64,000 nucleotides of DNA from Demequina oxidasica (GTDB taxonomy: Bacteria; Actinomycetota; Actinomycetes; Actinomycetales; Demequinaceae), in NCBI RefSeq assembly GCF_000975115.1, contig NZ_BBRE01000001.1:1145322-1209321 (forward strand), given 5' to 3'. The notes below the pieces were generated by a model that saw nothing but the letters and a program-made list of their open reading frames with translations, searched no databases and had not been told where the DNA came from. A program made the translations under genes and the position numbers. Below, piece after piece: positions 9,571 through 18,677 of this stretch. Each line of letters starts with the position of its first letter. Positions within the stretch are counted from its first letter, which is position 1.

Positions 9571-10896
9571 CTACTCGCCTGCCACCGGAATCGACTGCGC
9601 CTCAAGCGCGGCGACGGTCGAGGCGTTTCCGTCGGTGAGGGCGCTCGCGAGCGTGCCCGAACCACTGACGGCGTTCTTGAAACCGTCAGAGACGTCGGCG
9701 TAGACCTGTGTCATGGTCGGACCCCACGTGAAGTCGGGGACAACCTGTGACGAGGCATCCTTGAATACGTCGTAGATGGGCTGGCCGCCGTAGAACTCGA
9801 CGCCCTCCTTCAGGACGGGAAGGTTGAGGCCCTCCTTGGTTGCAGGGTAGATGTTGGCGGCCTCGTTCAGTGCCGTCAGCGACTCGTCGGAGGTGTTGAG
9901 CCACAGGGCGAACTTCGCAGCCTCGTACTTGTGGTCGCTGCCCTTGAGTACCGCGATGGACGAGCCGCCCCAGTTACCGGCGTCGGTTCCGCCTTCGGTC
10001 CACTGTGGCGCGGGCGCGACGGCCCACTTTCCGGCCGTGTCGGGCGCGCCGCTAGCGATGGAGTTGGCGCCCCAGACTGCGGAGACCCAAGTCCATGCGT
10101 CGCCAGAGTTGTAGGCGTTGTTCCATTCGTCGGTCCAGGCCGGAACGGTGGAGACGAGGTCCTTATCGAGCAGGTCCTGCCAGTAGTCGGCTACCTGTAC
10201 GGACTCGGCAGAGTCGAGGGTGACATCCCAGGCGTCGCCTTCGGTGGAGAACCAGCTGCCGCCCGCTTGCCACACAAAGCCAGCGAACTGGTTGATGTCG
10301 GACTGCGAGAAGTTAGTGATGTAGCCGCCCGCGTCCTTGACCTTGGCCGCCGCATCCGCGTATTCAGCCCAGGTGGTGGGAATCGGAATGTTGTTCTCCT
10401 CGAAGAGGTCCTTGCGGTAGAACAACGCCATGGGGCCAGAGTCCTGCGGGACTCCGTACACCGAGGATTCCGTTCCGAGGGTCACCTGGCTCCAGGTCCA
10501 GTCGACAAAGTCATCTTTGGCGGCCATGACCTCTTCGCAGTTGCCGAGGTCTTCGAGGCCGTCCTGCACCAGGAAGTTCGGGAGCGCGTCGTACTCGATC
10601 TGACCGAGATCAGGAGCATTGCCGGCTTCGATCTGGTTGAAGAAGTTCTTGTACGTGCCGCCATTGCCGTTGGGGCCGGTCTGGACCTTGACCTGGATAT
10701 CGGGGTTGTCTGCATTCCACATGTCGACAACACCTTCGATGCCGGGAATCCAGCTGGTGAATTCGAGAGTGACGTTCTCGCCGGCGGGCTCACAGGCTCC
10801 ACCCGCAACCGAGTCATCACTCGACGAGCACGCTGCCAACGTGACGGACGAGAGTAGGGCAACGGCTGCGGCCGCTGCAGTCTTAGTGTGCTTCAT
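9571..10896 (-). CDS. ABC transporter sugar-binding lipoprotein (galactoside)
   Basis: The 441-residue product starts with a lipoprotein signal peptide: MKHTK, a hydrophobic Ala/Val-rich core and the lipobox LAAC near residue 23. The mature part matches family 1 extracellular solute-binding proteins (FTSWIPGIEGVVDMWN at the N-terminus, GVPQDSGPMALFYRKDLF in the middle). It captures oligosaccharide outside the membrane and delivers it to the two permeases encoded upstream. The ATG at 10896 was chosen because it begins the signal peptide and has AGAGGA 5 bases upstream. No ATPase gene is in the cluster, so a shared MsiK-type ATPase elsewhere is expected, as in other actinobacteria. Specificity for galactosides is inferred from the flanking enzymes. 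Confidence 0.92.
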   Translation of the reverse strand: MKHTKTAAAAAVALLSSVTLAACSSSDDSVAGGACEPAGENVTLEFTSWIPGIEGVVDMWNADNPDIQVKVQTGPNGNGGTYKNFFNQIEAGNAPDLGQIEYDALPNFLVQDGLEDLGNCEEVMAAKDDFVDWTWSQVTLGTESSVYGVPQDSGPMALFYRKDLFEENNIPIPTTWAEYADAAAKVKDAGGYITNFSQSDINQFAGFVWQAGGSWFSTEGDAWDVTLDSAESVQVADYWQDLLDKDLVSTVPAWTDEWNNAYNSGDAWTWVSAVWGANSIASGAPDTAGKWAVAPAPQWTEGGTDAGNWGGSSIAVLKGSDHKYEAAKFALWLNTSDESLTALNEAANIYPATKEGLNLPVLKEGVEFYGGQPIYDVFKDASSQVVPDFTWGPTMTQVYADVSDGFKNAVSGSGTLASALTDGNASTVAALEAQSIPVAGE

Positions 10897-10945
10897 TGCA
10901 TCCTCTACTTTCTTGAATTTCCCTGCGCGTTCGCGCGTGGAAGAT

Positions 10946-11851
10946 TTACTTGACGGCACCGGCCGCGAGGCCGCTGCGCCAGAACCGCTGCAGTGACAGG
11001 AACGCCACGATCAACGGAACGATGGAAACTAGCGCACCGATCAACACCAGGCTGCGGAGCTCGGGCAACTGGTTGAGCTGGGTGTTCCAGGCGTACAGGC
11101 CGTACGTCACCGGAAACAGCGACTCGTCCCGCAGCATGATGAGCGGCAGGAAGAAATTGTTCCAAATGGTCACGAACTGGAACAGGAACACCGTGATGAG
11201 TGCGGGTGCCATGAGCCGGATGCTGACGGTGAAGAAGGTGCGCACCTCGCCAGCACCGTCGAGTCGCGCCGCCTCGAGTAGCTCATCCGACACGGATGAC
11301 GCTGCGAAGATGCGCGTCAGGTAGACGCCAAACGGGCTCACGATCGAGGGCAGGAATACGGCCCAGAAAGTGTTAGTCAGCTGCACTTCACTAAAGATGA
11401 GGAACAGGGGTAGCGCGAGGGCCGTGGCGGGCACAAGCACACCACCTAGGACGACGTTGAAGATCATCTCGCGACCGCGGAATCGATACTTGGCGAGCGC
11501 ATAGCCGCACATGCCAGCCAGAAGCGTGGCTACCGCCCCACCTACCCCGGCGTACAGCACGGAGTTGCGTAGCCACTCCAAGTAGACGCCGTCACGGTAC
11601 GTGAACAGGTCGCCGATGTTCTGGAACAGTTGGAAGTCCGCGAACCACAGCGGGTTCGTGGTGAGGATGGAGCCGGTGTCCTTGCTTCCGGCGACCAGCA
11701 GCCACCAGATGGGCACCAGGAAGTACAGGGTGAACGCACCCATGATGACCATGGCCACCGTGCGCGACATGACATGTTCGCGGGGCCCGCGCGCGCCCTG
11801 GGCGGAGTGCGAGGACTCGAGTTCCTTGGTTCGTTGGACGGTGGAGCTCAT
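10946..11851 (-). CDS. ABC sugar transporter permease, MalG type
   Basis: The 301-residue integral membrane protein has six predicted membrane segments and the EAA loop EAARLDGAGEVRTFF, which docks the ATPase subunit. It ends in the short ...AGAVK tail usual for MalG-type permeases. The ATG at 11851 overlaps the upstream permease stop by ATGA, so the two subunits are probably made in equal amounts. It pairs with the MalF-type permease to import galacto-oligosaccharides. Confidence 0.92.
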   Translation of the reverse strand: MSSTVQRTKELESSHSAQGARGPREHVMSRTVAMVIMGAFTLYFLVPIWWLLVAGSKDTGSILTTNPLWFADFQLFQNIGDLFTYRDGVYLEWLRNSVLYAGVGGAVATLLAGMCGYALAKYRFRGREMIFNVVLGGVLVPATALALPLFLIFSEVQLTNTFWAVFLPSIVSPFGVYLTRIFAASSVSDELLEAARLDGAGEVRTFFTVSIRLMAPALITVFLFQFVTIWNNFFLPLIMLRDESLFPVTYGLYAWNTQLNQLPELRSLVLIGALVSIVPLIVAFLSLQRFWRSGLAAGAVK

Positions 11852-12762
11852 GACCGGGCCTCCTTGCGCTGGGTGAACTTGAGGAAGGAGAAGGACAGGA
11901 CGAACGTCACGAGCGCGAGCACCACGGACATGGCGGCTGCCAGGTTTGAGTTGGGGATAGAGGCCGTAGCGTAGACCGCCATATTGGGCGTGAACGTACT
12001 GGTCACCGCGGAACTGAACGACTGAAATACCTGGGGTTCGGCGAGCAACTGGAGGGTGCCGATGATTGAGAACACCGCAGTCAGCGCGATCGCCGGTCGG
12101 ATCAAGGGGATCTTGATCGACCATGCGATGCGGAATTGCCCTGCGCCATCCATCCGCGCGGCTTCATACGTCTCTACGGGGATAGAGAGCAGCGAAGAGT
12201 AGATGATCAGCATGTTGTATCCCACGAACACCCACGTCACGACGTTCGCGATGGACCACAGCACAAGGTCAGCGCCTAGGAAGTCCACGCTGCTGGTGAG
12301 GTCGGAGAAAGGTGACAGGTTGGGCGAGAAGAGGTTGCCCCACATGATGGCCGCGATCACGCCGGGCACCGCGTAGGGAACAAAGAAGGCCAGACGGAAG
12401 AACCGCTTGCCGCGCAGGAGGGGAGAATCCAGCAGGAGCGCGAACAGTAGCGCAAGGCCAAGCATGATCGGCACCTGCACAATTCCGAACAGGAACATGC
12501 GGCCTAGTGAGGAGACAAAGTCATTGTCCTGGAACACCTGGGCGTACTGAGATAGCCCGCCGAACACCTCGGTTGGCGCGCCAAAGGTTCCCTCGCGCTC
12601 AACCACCATCAGCGACTGGCGGATCGCGTAGCCGATTGGCAAGAGATAGAACAGGCTAAAGAGCACGGCAAAGGGCGTGACGAAGAAGGCAATTGCACGC
12701 TTGTGTTGAGCCCGCTTCCGCGCGGGCTTCTTTACCCGTGCCGCGGTTGTTGTGGCAGTCAT
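11848..12762 (-). CDS. ABC sugar transporter permease, MalF type
   Basis: The 304-residue protein has a basic N-terminus followed by six membrane segments and the EAA loop YEAARMDGAGQFRIAW. It is the partner of the MalG-type subunit and sits between it and the GH42 gene, overlapping each by 4 bases (ATGA). This tight coupling puts enzyme and importer in a single transcript. Confidence 0.92.
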   Translation of the reverse strand: MTATTTAARVKKPARKRAQHKRAIAFFVTPFAVLFSLFYLLPIGYAIRQSLMVVEREGTFGAPTEVFGGLSQYAQVFQDNDFVSSLGRMFLFGIVQVPIMLGLALLFALLLDSPLLRGKRFFRLAFFVPYAVPGVIAAIMWGNLFSPNLSPFSDLTSSVDFLGADLVLWSIANVVTWVFVGYNMLIIYSSLLSIPVETYEAARMDGAGQFRIAWSIKIPLIRPAIALTAVFSIIGTLQLLAEPQVFQSFSSAVTSTFTPNMAVYATASIPNSNLAAAMSVVLALVTFVLSFSFLKFTQRKEARS

Positions 12763-14777
12763 GCCGACTCCTCTCGGACTATGCGGGCGGCACCCGCGGG
12801 TACGACGAGCACGCCTTTGGCCTCGACGCCGGTGGTGAGCTCCAAGCCGCTGGCCGTGACAGTGACGTCGCGGCGCGAATGGTTGATGACGAAGAGATAC
12901 GAGGCCTCACCACCCACACGGCGAATCACCTCGACCTCGGAACCGGCACTTGGCATGCGCGTCGCCCGAGCCTCGTCGACTACCTTGGTCATGAGCGAAG
13001 CGAACGAGTCGCTTTCGAGCGCCGTTGCCGTGTACCACGCGGTTCCGGCGCCGTGATTGTGCCGTGTGACAGCGGGGCTCCCCGCGACGGGCCCGTCTGC
13101 GAACGAGTCCACTACCTCGGCTCCCTCGGGTCGCACGTACTCTGACCAGAGCCTCGCCGAACCACCTGAGCAAAGCGACAACTTTACATCGGCCGCGACG
13201 GGCAGGAACTCCTCGACGACAATCCCGAGCATGTCGCGGAAGGCGCCGGGGTATCCACCGAGCCGGACCGCGTCGTTCTGATCGACTATGCCGCTGAAGA
13301 AGGTCACGAACGCAGTGGCCCCGGCGGCCACGGCATCGGCGATCTGGGCGGCGTCCTCGTCCGAAACTGAGTACAACTCAGGTAGGACGATCAACTTGTA
13401 GTCGGAAAGGTCTGAACCCGGCGCCACGACATCGACAGTCACGCCGCTGGCCCGCAAAGCCGAATAGGCCTCATGAACTTGCTCGAGGTACCTGACCTCA
13501 CTACTGGGTCGGTTTTCGGCGTCCGCCGCCCACCAGGAGTCCCAGTCGAAGACCAGCGCCACCTCGGCTTGGACGCGGGTCCACTGGAGTTCGGCGAGCT
13601 CCTTCATGACCTGTCCCAGGGCAACTACCTCGCGCCACGCGCGGGTGTTGGTGCCTGCGTGCGGAACAAGAGCAGAGTGGAACTTCTCGCTGCCTTGGGT
13701 GGAGGCGCGCCACTGGAAGAAGCACACACCATCGGCACCATGCGCGAGGTGACTCAACATCTGTGTTTGCAGTTCCCCGGGCACCCGCGCGACGTTGAGA
13801 GGCTGCCAGTTAACTGCGCCGATCGCTGTCTCCATCAACAGCCACGGCTTCCCGCCGGCGAGGCCTCGTGTGAGGTCAGCGGAGAAACTCATCTCTGCGA
13901 CGGGGTCACTCAGCCGGTGGTCGAGGTAGTGGTCGTTCGCGATCAGATCCATATCCTCGGTCCATGACCAGTAGTCGAGGTTGCGAATGTGTGCGGCCAC
14001 CATAAAGTTGGTGGTCACGGGTGCGGCGCTGCGCGAGCGCAGCACCTCGGCCTCCGCGCGATACTGATTCAGCATGGCGTCCGAGCTAAAGCGGTGAAAA
14101 TCCAGTTCCTGACCGGGGTTGGTGGTCGACAACGTCGCGAGTGGGGGGAGTATCTCCTCCCACGTTCCGTAGCGCTGGCTCCAGAAAGTGGTGCCCCAGG
14201 CAGAGTTGAGCGCGTCCAGGGACCCATACTTCTCGCGCAGCCACTCGCGGAACGCCTGGGCAGAGACGTCGCAGTAGCACAAGGCGTTGTGGCACCCGAG
14301 CTCATTCGACACATGCCACAACGCCACCGCTGGGTGATCGCCGTAGCGATCTGCGATGCGCGTGACGAGATCGAGTGACCGCTCGCGATACACGGGCGAG
14401 CTCGGGCACCACGCCTGACGGCCGCCCGGAAAGCGCCGGGTCCCGTCAGCCACCACCGGTAGCACCTCGGGATGTGCTGTGGTCAACCACGCAGGAGTGG
14501 ACGCGGTTGCCGTGCCGAGGTTGACGGCGATGTGGTTGGTGTGGAGCAGCTCCAGGATCTCGTCAAGGAGCGAAAAGTCCCAGACGCCATCAGCGGGATT
14601 CAGAGTTGCCCAGCCAAAGATGTTGACCGCTACGAGCGTGATGCCAGCCTCGCGCATGAGGGCGACGTCCTCATGCCACACTTCGCGGGGCCACTGCTCG
14701 GGGTTGTAGTCGCATCCGAACACGAGTCCCTCGTGGCTCAGCACGCGCATTTCGCGCTGTGGTGCTGGAGTCGTCAT
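12759..14777 (-). CDS. Beta-galactosidase, glycoside hydrolase family 42
   Basis: The 672-residue enzyme hydrolyses terminal beta-galactosides. GH42 marks are FGCDYNPEQWP near the N-terminus, ALWHVSNELGCHN with the acid/base Glu after Asn, a Cys-rich metal-binding stretch (CHNALCYC), and LLMETAIGAVNWQ with the nucleophile Glu. A C-terminal glutamine-amidotransferase-like trimerisation domain follows. No signal peptide is seen, so it acts on imported sugars. The ATG at 14777 follows a GAAAGGG ribosome site; the frame stays open to 15005 but the extra codons simply translate the operator repeats. It is the first gene of the galactoside operon. Confidence 0.93.
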   Translation of the reverse strand: MTTPAPQREMRVLSHEGLVFGCDYNPEQWPREVWHEDVALMREAGITLVAVNIFGWATLNPADGVWDFSLLDEILELLHTNHIAVNLGTATASTPAWLTTAHPEVLPVVADGTRRFPGGRQAWCPSSPVYRERSLDLVTRIADRYGDHPAVALWHVSNELGCHNALCYCDVSAQAFREWLREKYGSLDALNSAWGTTFWSQRYGTWEEILPPLATLSTTNPGQELDFHRFSSDAMLNQYRAEAEVLRSRSAAPVTTNFMVAAHIRNLDYWSWTEDMDLIANDHYLDHRLSDPVAEMSFSADLTRGLAGGKPWLLMETAIGAVNWQPLNVARVPGELQTQMLSHLAHGADGVCFFQWRASTQGSEKFHSALVPHAGTNTRAWREVVALGQVMKELAELQWTRVQAEVALVFDWDSWWAADAENRPSSEVRYLEQVHEAYSALRASGVTVDVVAPGSDLSDYKLIVLPELYSVSDEDAAQIADAVAAGATAFVTFFSGIVDQNDAVRLGGYPGAFRDMLGIVVEEFLPVAADVKLSLCSGGSARLWSEYVRPEGAEVVDSFADGPVAGSPAVTRHNHGAGTAWYTATALESDSFASLMTKVVDEARATRMPSAGSEVEVIRRVGGEASYLFVINHSRRDVTVTASGLELTTGVEAKGVLVVPAGAARIVREESA

Positions 14778-14801
14778 GGTGGCCCTTTCGCTTCGTTGCG
14801 A

Positions 14802-14820
14802 TTCTGTGAACGTGCACACA
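14802..14820. promoter_or_regulatory. LacI-type operator, copy 1 of 3
   Basis: TTCTGTGAACGTGCACACA is repeated three times in the divergent promoter region. The core TGTG-N8-CACA is a partial palindrome as expected for a LacI-family dimer. Confidence 0.75.
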
Positions 14821-14846
14821 TTGTTGCGACGCACTGTCACTACCGT

Positions 14847-14865
14847 TTCTGTGAACGTGCACACA
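14847..14865. promoter_or_regulatory. LacI-type operator, copy 2 of 3
   Basis: This is an identical 19-base copy, 45 bases from copy 1. Confidence 0.75.
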
Positions 14866-14892
14866 ACTCTTCGTGAGACAGCCACGAAGGTT

Positions 14893-14911
14893 TTCTGTGA
14901 ACGTGCACACA
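14893..14911. promoter_or_regulatory. LacI-type operator, copy 3 of 3
   Basis: This is an identical 19-base copy, 46 bases from copy 2 and about 50 bases from the regulator start. Confidence 0.75.
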
Positions 14912-14951
14912 CTAAGCCCGTCTTAACCACCGTGTCAACCCCTACCTTGGG

Positions 14952-14957
14952 TAGGCT
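14952..14957 (+). promoter_or_regulatory. Candidate -10 element for a leaderless LacI transcript
   Basis: TAGGCT (TANNNT) ends 6 bases before the ATG at 14964, so transcription would begin at or next to the start codon. No good ribosome site is present, which supports a leaderless mRNA. Confidence 0.45.
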
Positions 14958-14963
14958 GTGCCC

Positions 14964-15983
14964 ATGACCTCCTCCGCAGAGCCTGTTCGGCCGGCGACAT
15001 TGCACGATGTAGCACGGGCTTCAGGTGTCTCGCGCGGAACGGTGAGCCGTCACCTCAACGGAGAACGTTATGTATCCGAGACCGCACGGGTGGCGATCGA
15101 GCAGGCGATCGTCGACGTCGGCTACGTGCCGAACACGGCTGCCCGCAATCTCGTGAGGCGGCGCACGCAAGCGGTCGCGTTCATCGTTCACGAGCCTCAT
15201 GCGCTGTTCCTGGAGGACCCGAATATCGCGGGGATTCTGCTGGGTACTAATACCGCGCTCTCTGACGCGGACTATCAGATGGTGTGCCTCATCGTGGATT
15301 CAGATCGCGATACTCAGCGGGTGGCGCGCTACCTCAACAGCGGATTCGTCGATGGCGCGATTGTCGTGTCTGCGCGCGAGAACGACCCCGTCTCACGGAT
15401 CATCGAGAAGCTGAGGATCCCAGCCGTCTTTGTCGGCCATCCCAGAGGTGTGGATGCGGCCTGGGTGGGGATTGATAACCGCGCGGCAGCAGCCTCGGTG
15501 ACGACCAGACTGCGTGATACCGGACGTCAACGGATCGCAATGATAGCCGCGGCATTGGACCGCGACTCGGGAACAGATCGCCTGGCAGGTTTCCGGGATG
15601 CCTTGGGTGAACTCTTCGACGAACGCTTGGTGGAATCGGTTCCGCTCTATTCGTACTCGGACGGTGTCGACGGCATGCGGGCATTGCTTGCCCGTGAGCC
15701 ACTGTTGGATGGAGTCTTTGCGGCGTCCGATGCCGTGGCGGCCGGAGCGCTGAGCGTGCTCCACTCTGCAGGCCGCACAGTTCCCGGAGACGTGGGACTG
15801 GTGGGATTCGATGACAGCAGCTGGGCAACGCGCACCACGCCGCAGCTCACCACGGTGCACCAGCCGGCGGCCCAGCTCGGCGCCGGCGCCGCTGCGGAGT
15901 TGCTGCACCAGATCGGTGGGGCCCCCGCGTCCAGTGACGGCGTGATCTTAGAATGCCCCGTCGTATGGCGCGACTCCGCATAG
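14964..15983 (+). CDS. LacI-family repressor of the galactoside operon
   Basis: The 339-residue protein starts with the LacI helix-turn-helix (LHDVARASGVSRGTVSRHLNG, hinge at VRRRTQAVAF) followed by a periplasmic-binding-protein-like effector domain. The C-terminal part has GVFAASDAVAAGAL and GLVGFDDSSWA, the usual ligand and dimer motifs. It is divergent from the GH42 operon and separated by the three repeated operators, so it very probably represses that operon until a galactoside or its product binds. The ATG at 14964 and a GTG at 14958 are both possible starts. The gene ends at a perfect palindromic terminator. Confidence 0.92.
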   Translation: MTSSAEPVRPATLHDVARASGVSRGTVSRHLNGERYVSETARVAIEQAIVDVGYVPNTAARNLVRRRTQAVAFIVHEPHALFLEDPNIAGILLGTNTALSDADYQMVCLIVDSDRDTQRVARYLNSGFVDGAIVVSARENDPVSRIIEKLRIPAVFVGHPRGVDAAWVGIDNRAAAASVTTRLRDTGRQRIAMIAAALDRDSGTDRLAGFRDALGELFDERLVESVPLYSYSDGVDGMRALLAREPLLDGVFAASDAVAAGALSVLHSAGRTVPGDVGLVGFDDSSWATRTTPQLTTVHQPAAQLGAGAAAELLHQIGGAPASSDGVILECPVVWRDSA

Positions 15984-16016
15984 GAGTTCACGCGCGCGGC
16001 AACAGGGACATACGAA

Positions 16017-16046
16017 AGGAGCCCCGGCCAATTGGCCGGGGCTCCT
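16017..16046. terminator. Bidirectional intrinsic terminator
   Basis: A 30-base perfect palindrome (13-base stem with AATT as the loop, core GCCCCGGCC) lies between the convergent LacI gene and the Ala/Lys-rich protein gene. Confidence 0.85.
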
Positions 16047-16092
16047 GATCGTTGCTCACTCGTCGCGCCATCGCGGGTGCGAGAGTCGGTCA

Positions 16093-17139
16093 CTACTTCA
16101 CCGGGGGCTTCTTAGCTGCCGGCTTCTTGGCGGCGGGCTTGCGCGCGGCCGGCTTTCTGGCGGCGGGCTTGGCGACGGTGGGGGTCTCGCCGGACTCTCC
16201 CTCGTCCTCCCAGACATCCTCCGCGTCATCGAAAGTGCTGACAACCTCTGCCGCGGCTCGCTGACGAGCCTCGTCGACTCCCTCGCGAACCTTCTTGGCC
16301 TCGCCTACGGCGCTGTCCTTCACCTTCGTCGCGCTGGTACCCGCGACATCGGCGACCTTCTTGGCCTCAGTTACCGCGGTGTCCTTGACCTTGGAGATGG
16401 CCGGCCCGGCCTTGTCAGCCACCTTCTTGGCCTCAGTGACGGCGGTGTTGCGGACGCGGTCCGCAGCGGGAAGCGCGGTCTCCTTGAACTTGGAGACGGC
16501 GGGGCTGGCCTTGTCGTTCAGCGCGTCGCCAGCGTTGGAGGCGGCGTCGCCGGCGACTCCTACAGCCTTCTTCGCGGCGATAGTCGCGGAGTCAGCGGCC
16601 TTGTTGATGTTGTGACGCAGCGTGTCCTTGAAGCCGGCGTCCGAGTTGAACTCCCACTCCTCGTCCTCGCCTGCCCACTCGTCGCGTCCACGGTCTCGGC
16701 GAGCCCACACCACGAGTGCGGCGCCCGCAGCGGCGGCCACGGCGACGGGAATGACAACCTTGAGCCAGCCGTTGCTGCGCTCGTCGTCTTCGTGGGCGGC
16801 GTCGTCAACTGCGGCCATGACGGCAGGAATGGCCGCACCGACAATGGCGGCGTGCGCGACGGAAGTCCAGTCGGCAGCCTTGGCGCCGGCCTTCTGCACG
16901 TAAGGCTGTGCCTTCTGCGCACCCAGGTGGTACGCGTGCTTGGCGCGGGGCTTGCCCCACTTGACGGCGGCATCGATCTGCGGTGCGGCCCAGTCTGCGG
17001 CGCGGTTGCTGGCCTGCTTGGCAGCAGCCGAGGCCTGCTTGGCAGCGGCACGTGCCTGCTTCGCGGCCTCCTCGGCCTGAGCTAGGTACTTCTCGGTGTC
17101 GATGTTGCTTGCGAGTTGCTTGGCTGAACGCTTACCCAT
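16093..17139 (-). CDS. Ala/Lys-rich membrane-anchored repeat protein with histone H1-like tail
   Basis: The 348-residue protein has low complexity and three parts. Residues 1-90 are Ala-rich helices with KQA repeats. A membrane segment (VVIPVAVAAAAGAALVVWA) falls near residues 130-150. The rest is a chain of amphipathic helices built on a repeated VTEAKKVADKAGPAISKVKD-like unit, resembling LEA or apolipoprotein repeats. The C-terminus is a run of ARKPAAKKPAAKK units like histone H1. It may bind DNA or polyanions, or act in desiccation or envelope stress; no function is established. The ATG at 17139 has GGAGG upstream. It is divergent from the cyclophilin gene. Confidence 0.7.
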   Translation of the reverse strand: MGKRSAKQLASNIDTEKYLAQAEEAAKQARAAAKQASAAAKQASNRAADWAAPQIDAAVKWGKPRAKHAYHLGAQKAQPYVQKAGAKAADWTSVAHAAIVGAAIPAVMAAVDDAAHEDDERSNGWLKVVIPVAVAAAAGAALVVWARRDRGRDEWAGEDEEWEFNSDAGFKDTLRHNINKAADSATIAAKKAVGVAGDAASNAGDALNDKASPAVSKFKETALPAADRVRNTAVTEAKKVADKAGPAISKVKDTAVTEAKKVADVAGTSATKVKDSAVGEAKKVREGVDEARQRAAAEVVSTFDDAEDVWEDEGESGETPTVAKPAARKPAARKPAAKKPAAKKPPVK

Positions 17140-17228
17140 GTTGGCCTCCAAAGATTGCGGGGGTCTCCCGACTCTCTATCCTGCCACCTTGCGTGCGTAG
17201 ATGCGAGTGGCATGGAACAATAACCAGC

Positions 17229-17768
17229 ATGATTGCAACTATTCAGACGTCAGCCGGTGACATCCGGGTCGAACTTCTCCCCAACCTCGCTCCCAAGACC
17301 GTGGAGAACTTTACGGGGCTTGCGACGGGCAGCAAGGAGTGGAAGGACGCCAAGACGGGTGAGACCCGCAACGACCCCTTCTACGCAGGCACGGTGTTCC
17401 ACCGCGTCATTGGCGGCTTCATGATTCAGGGCGGCTGCCCCCTCGGAACCGGTACCGGTGGGCCGGGTTACAACTTCGACGATGAGATTCACGCGGAGAA
17501 CCAGTTCAACGAGCCCTACATCCTCGCGATGGCGAACGCGGGCAAGCGCCCCAACCCCATCACGGGTCAGCCGGCGGGCACCAACGGCTCGCAGTTCTTT
17601 ATCACCTTGGGCGCCACGCCCCACCTCAACGCGAACCACACCATCTTCGGCAAGGTCGTTGACGACGAGTCCAAGGCTGTCGTCGACGCCATTGGCTCCG
17701 CTGCCACCGATGGTCGTGACCGTCCTCGCGAGGACGTCATGATCAACGGCGTCACCATCGAGGACTAA
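17229..17768 (+). CDS. Cyclophilin-type peptidyl-prolyl cis-trans isomerase
   Basis: The 179-residue protein is a single cyclophilin domain that speeds cis-trans isomerisation at proline. It contains TVFHRVIGGFMIQGG with the catalytic Arg, GTNGSQFFITL and LNANHTIFGKV, all family signatures. There is no signal peptide, so it is cytoplasmic, like actinobacterial PpiA. The ATG at 17229 gives the standard N-terminus MIATIQTSAGDI; longer in-frame extensions run antisense through the neighbouring gene. The rhomboid gene follows 7 bases downstream, an order common near the actinobacterial origin. Confidence 0.95.
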   Translation: MIATIQTSAGDIRVELLPNLAPKTVENFTGLATGSKEWKDAKTGETRNDPFYAGTVFHRVIGGFMIQGGCPLGTGTGGPGYNFDDEIHAENQFNEPYILAMANAGKRPNPITGQPAGTNGSQFFITLGATPHLNANHTIFGKVVDDESKAVVDAIGSAATDGRDRPREDVMINGVTIED

Positions 17769-17775
17769 CAGGCAC

Positions 17776-18636
17776 ATGACGTCCGATGCCGGGGCCGGCG
17801 GTTCCTACACAGGCGGCTCGGGATTCGGCGGCGATGGGCAGACCGGTGGCGCCGCAGGCGCTCCCCCGGTCTGCCCGCGCCACCCCGACCGCGTCTCCTA
17901 CGTGCGTTGTCAGCGTTGCAACCGGCCCACGTGCCCGGAGTGCCAGCGCCCCGCATCGGTCGGTATCCAGTGCGTTGACTGCGTCAATGCCGCGAAGAAC
18001 AACCAGCGGCCACTGCGTTCGCGCCTAGGCTTCACCGCCGCGCAGGGCCCGCCACTCGTCACGTATGTATTGATTGGGCTGAACGCCGCGGTATTCCTCA
18101 TCGGAACCCTGCTCATTGGCGGAAACTGGCAGTACTACTTGGCACTGTGGCCCGGGTATTCTGCCGACTTCGGGCCGCAGTTCATTGACGTTGGCAACGA
18201 GTGGTACCGCTGGGTTACCTCGGGATTTACACACTTTTCGTGGCTACATATTGGCATGAACATGTTCGTGCTGTGGCAGTTCGGTACTCAGCTCGAGCCC
18301 ATCATGGGCCGTGCTCGTTTCCTTACGCTGTACATGGTTGCGCTACTCGGCGGCAGTCTGGCCGTTGAGCTGCTCGCCTCGGGGACCAGCCCACACGCGG
18401 GAGCCTCAGGCGCGATCTTTGGCCTCATCGCCGCGTATGCAATCGTGCTCAAGCGCCTCAACCTACCGTTCCAGTCGCTCGTCGCGACGGCCGGCATCTG
18501 GCTGGTACTCGGCTTTGTAATCCCCGGTGTGTCGTGGCAGGGCCACCTAGGCGGAGCCGTCGCCGGAGCTGTCACCATGCTGCTGATGTTCCGCGGCGTG
18601 GACAAACGGGAGAAGGCTCGGCTCTACGGGGGATAG
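17776..18636 (+). CDS. Rhomboid-family intramembrane serine protease
   Basis: The 286-residue protein begins with a Gly-rich stretch and a Cys/His cluster (CPRHPDRVSYVRC, CNRPTCPEC, CVDC) that looks like a small B-box-type zinc finger. About six membrane segments follow. Catalytic residues are visible: Ser in GASGAIFG and His in WQGHLGGAVAG, both inside membrane helices. Rhomboids cut other membrane proteins within the bilayer; the substrate here is unknown. It is co-directional with and 7 bases after the cyclophilin gene. Confidence 0.93.
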   Translation: MTSDAGAGGSYTGGSGFGGDGQTGGAAGAPPVCPRHPDRVSYVRCQRCNRPTCPECQRPASVGIQCVDCVNAAKNNQRPLRSRLGFTAAQGPPLVTYVLIGLNAAVFLIGTLLIGGNWQYYLALWPGYSADFGPQFIDVGNEWYRWVTSGFTHFSWLHIGMNMFVLWQFGTQLEPIMGRARFLTLYMVALLGGSLAVELLASGTSPHAGASGAIFGLIAAYAIVLKRLNLPFQSLVATAGIWLVLGFVIPGVSWQGHLGGAVAGAVTMLLMFRGVDKREKARLYGG

Positions 18637-18677
18637 TTCTCTCCCCAGCCCTGCTCACCGGTGTGAATAACACGGCT

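Noticed and set aside
14802-14911. Short CRISPR-like array
   Set aside because: Only three 19-base units lie in a divergent promoter beside a LacI gene, with no cas genes; they are better explained as operators.
14778-15005. N-terminal extension of the GH42 protein to 15005
   Set aside because: The extra residues translate the repeated operators and have no GH42 similarity; a good ribosome site precedes ATG 14777.
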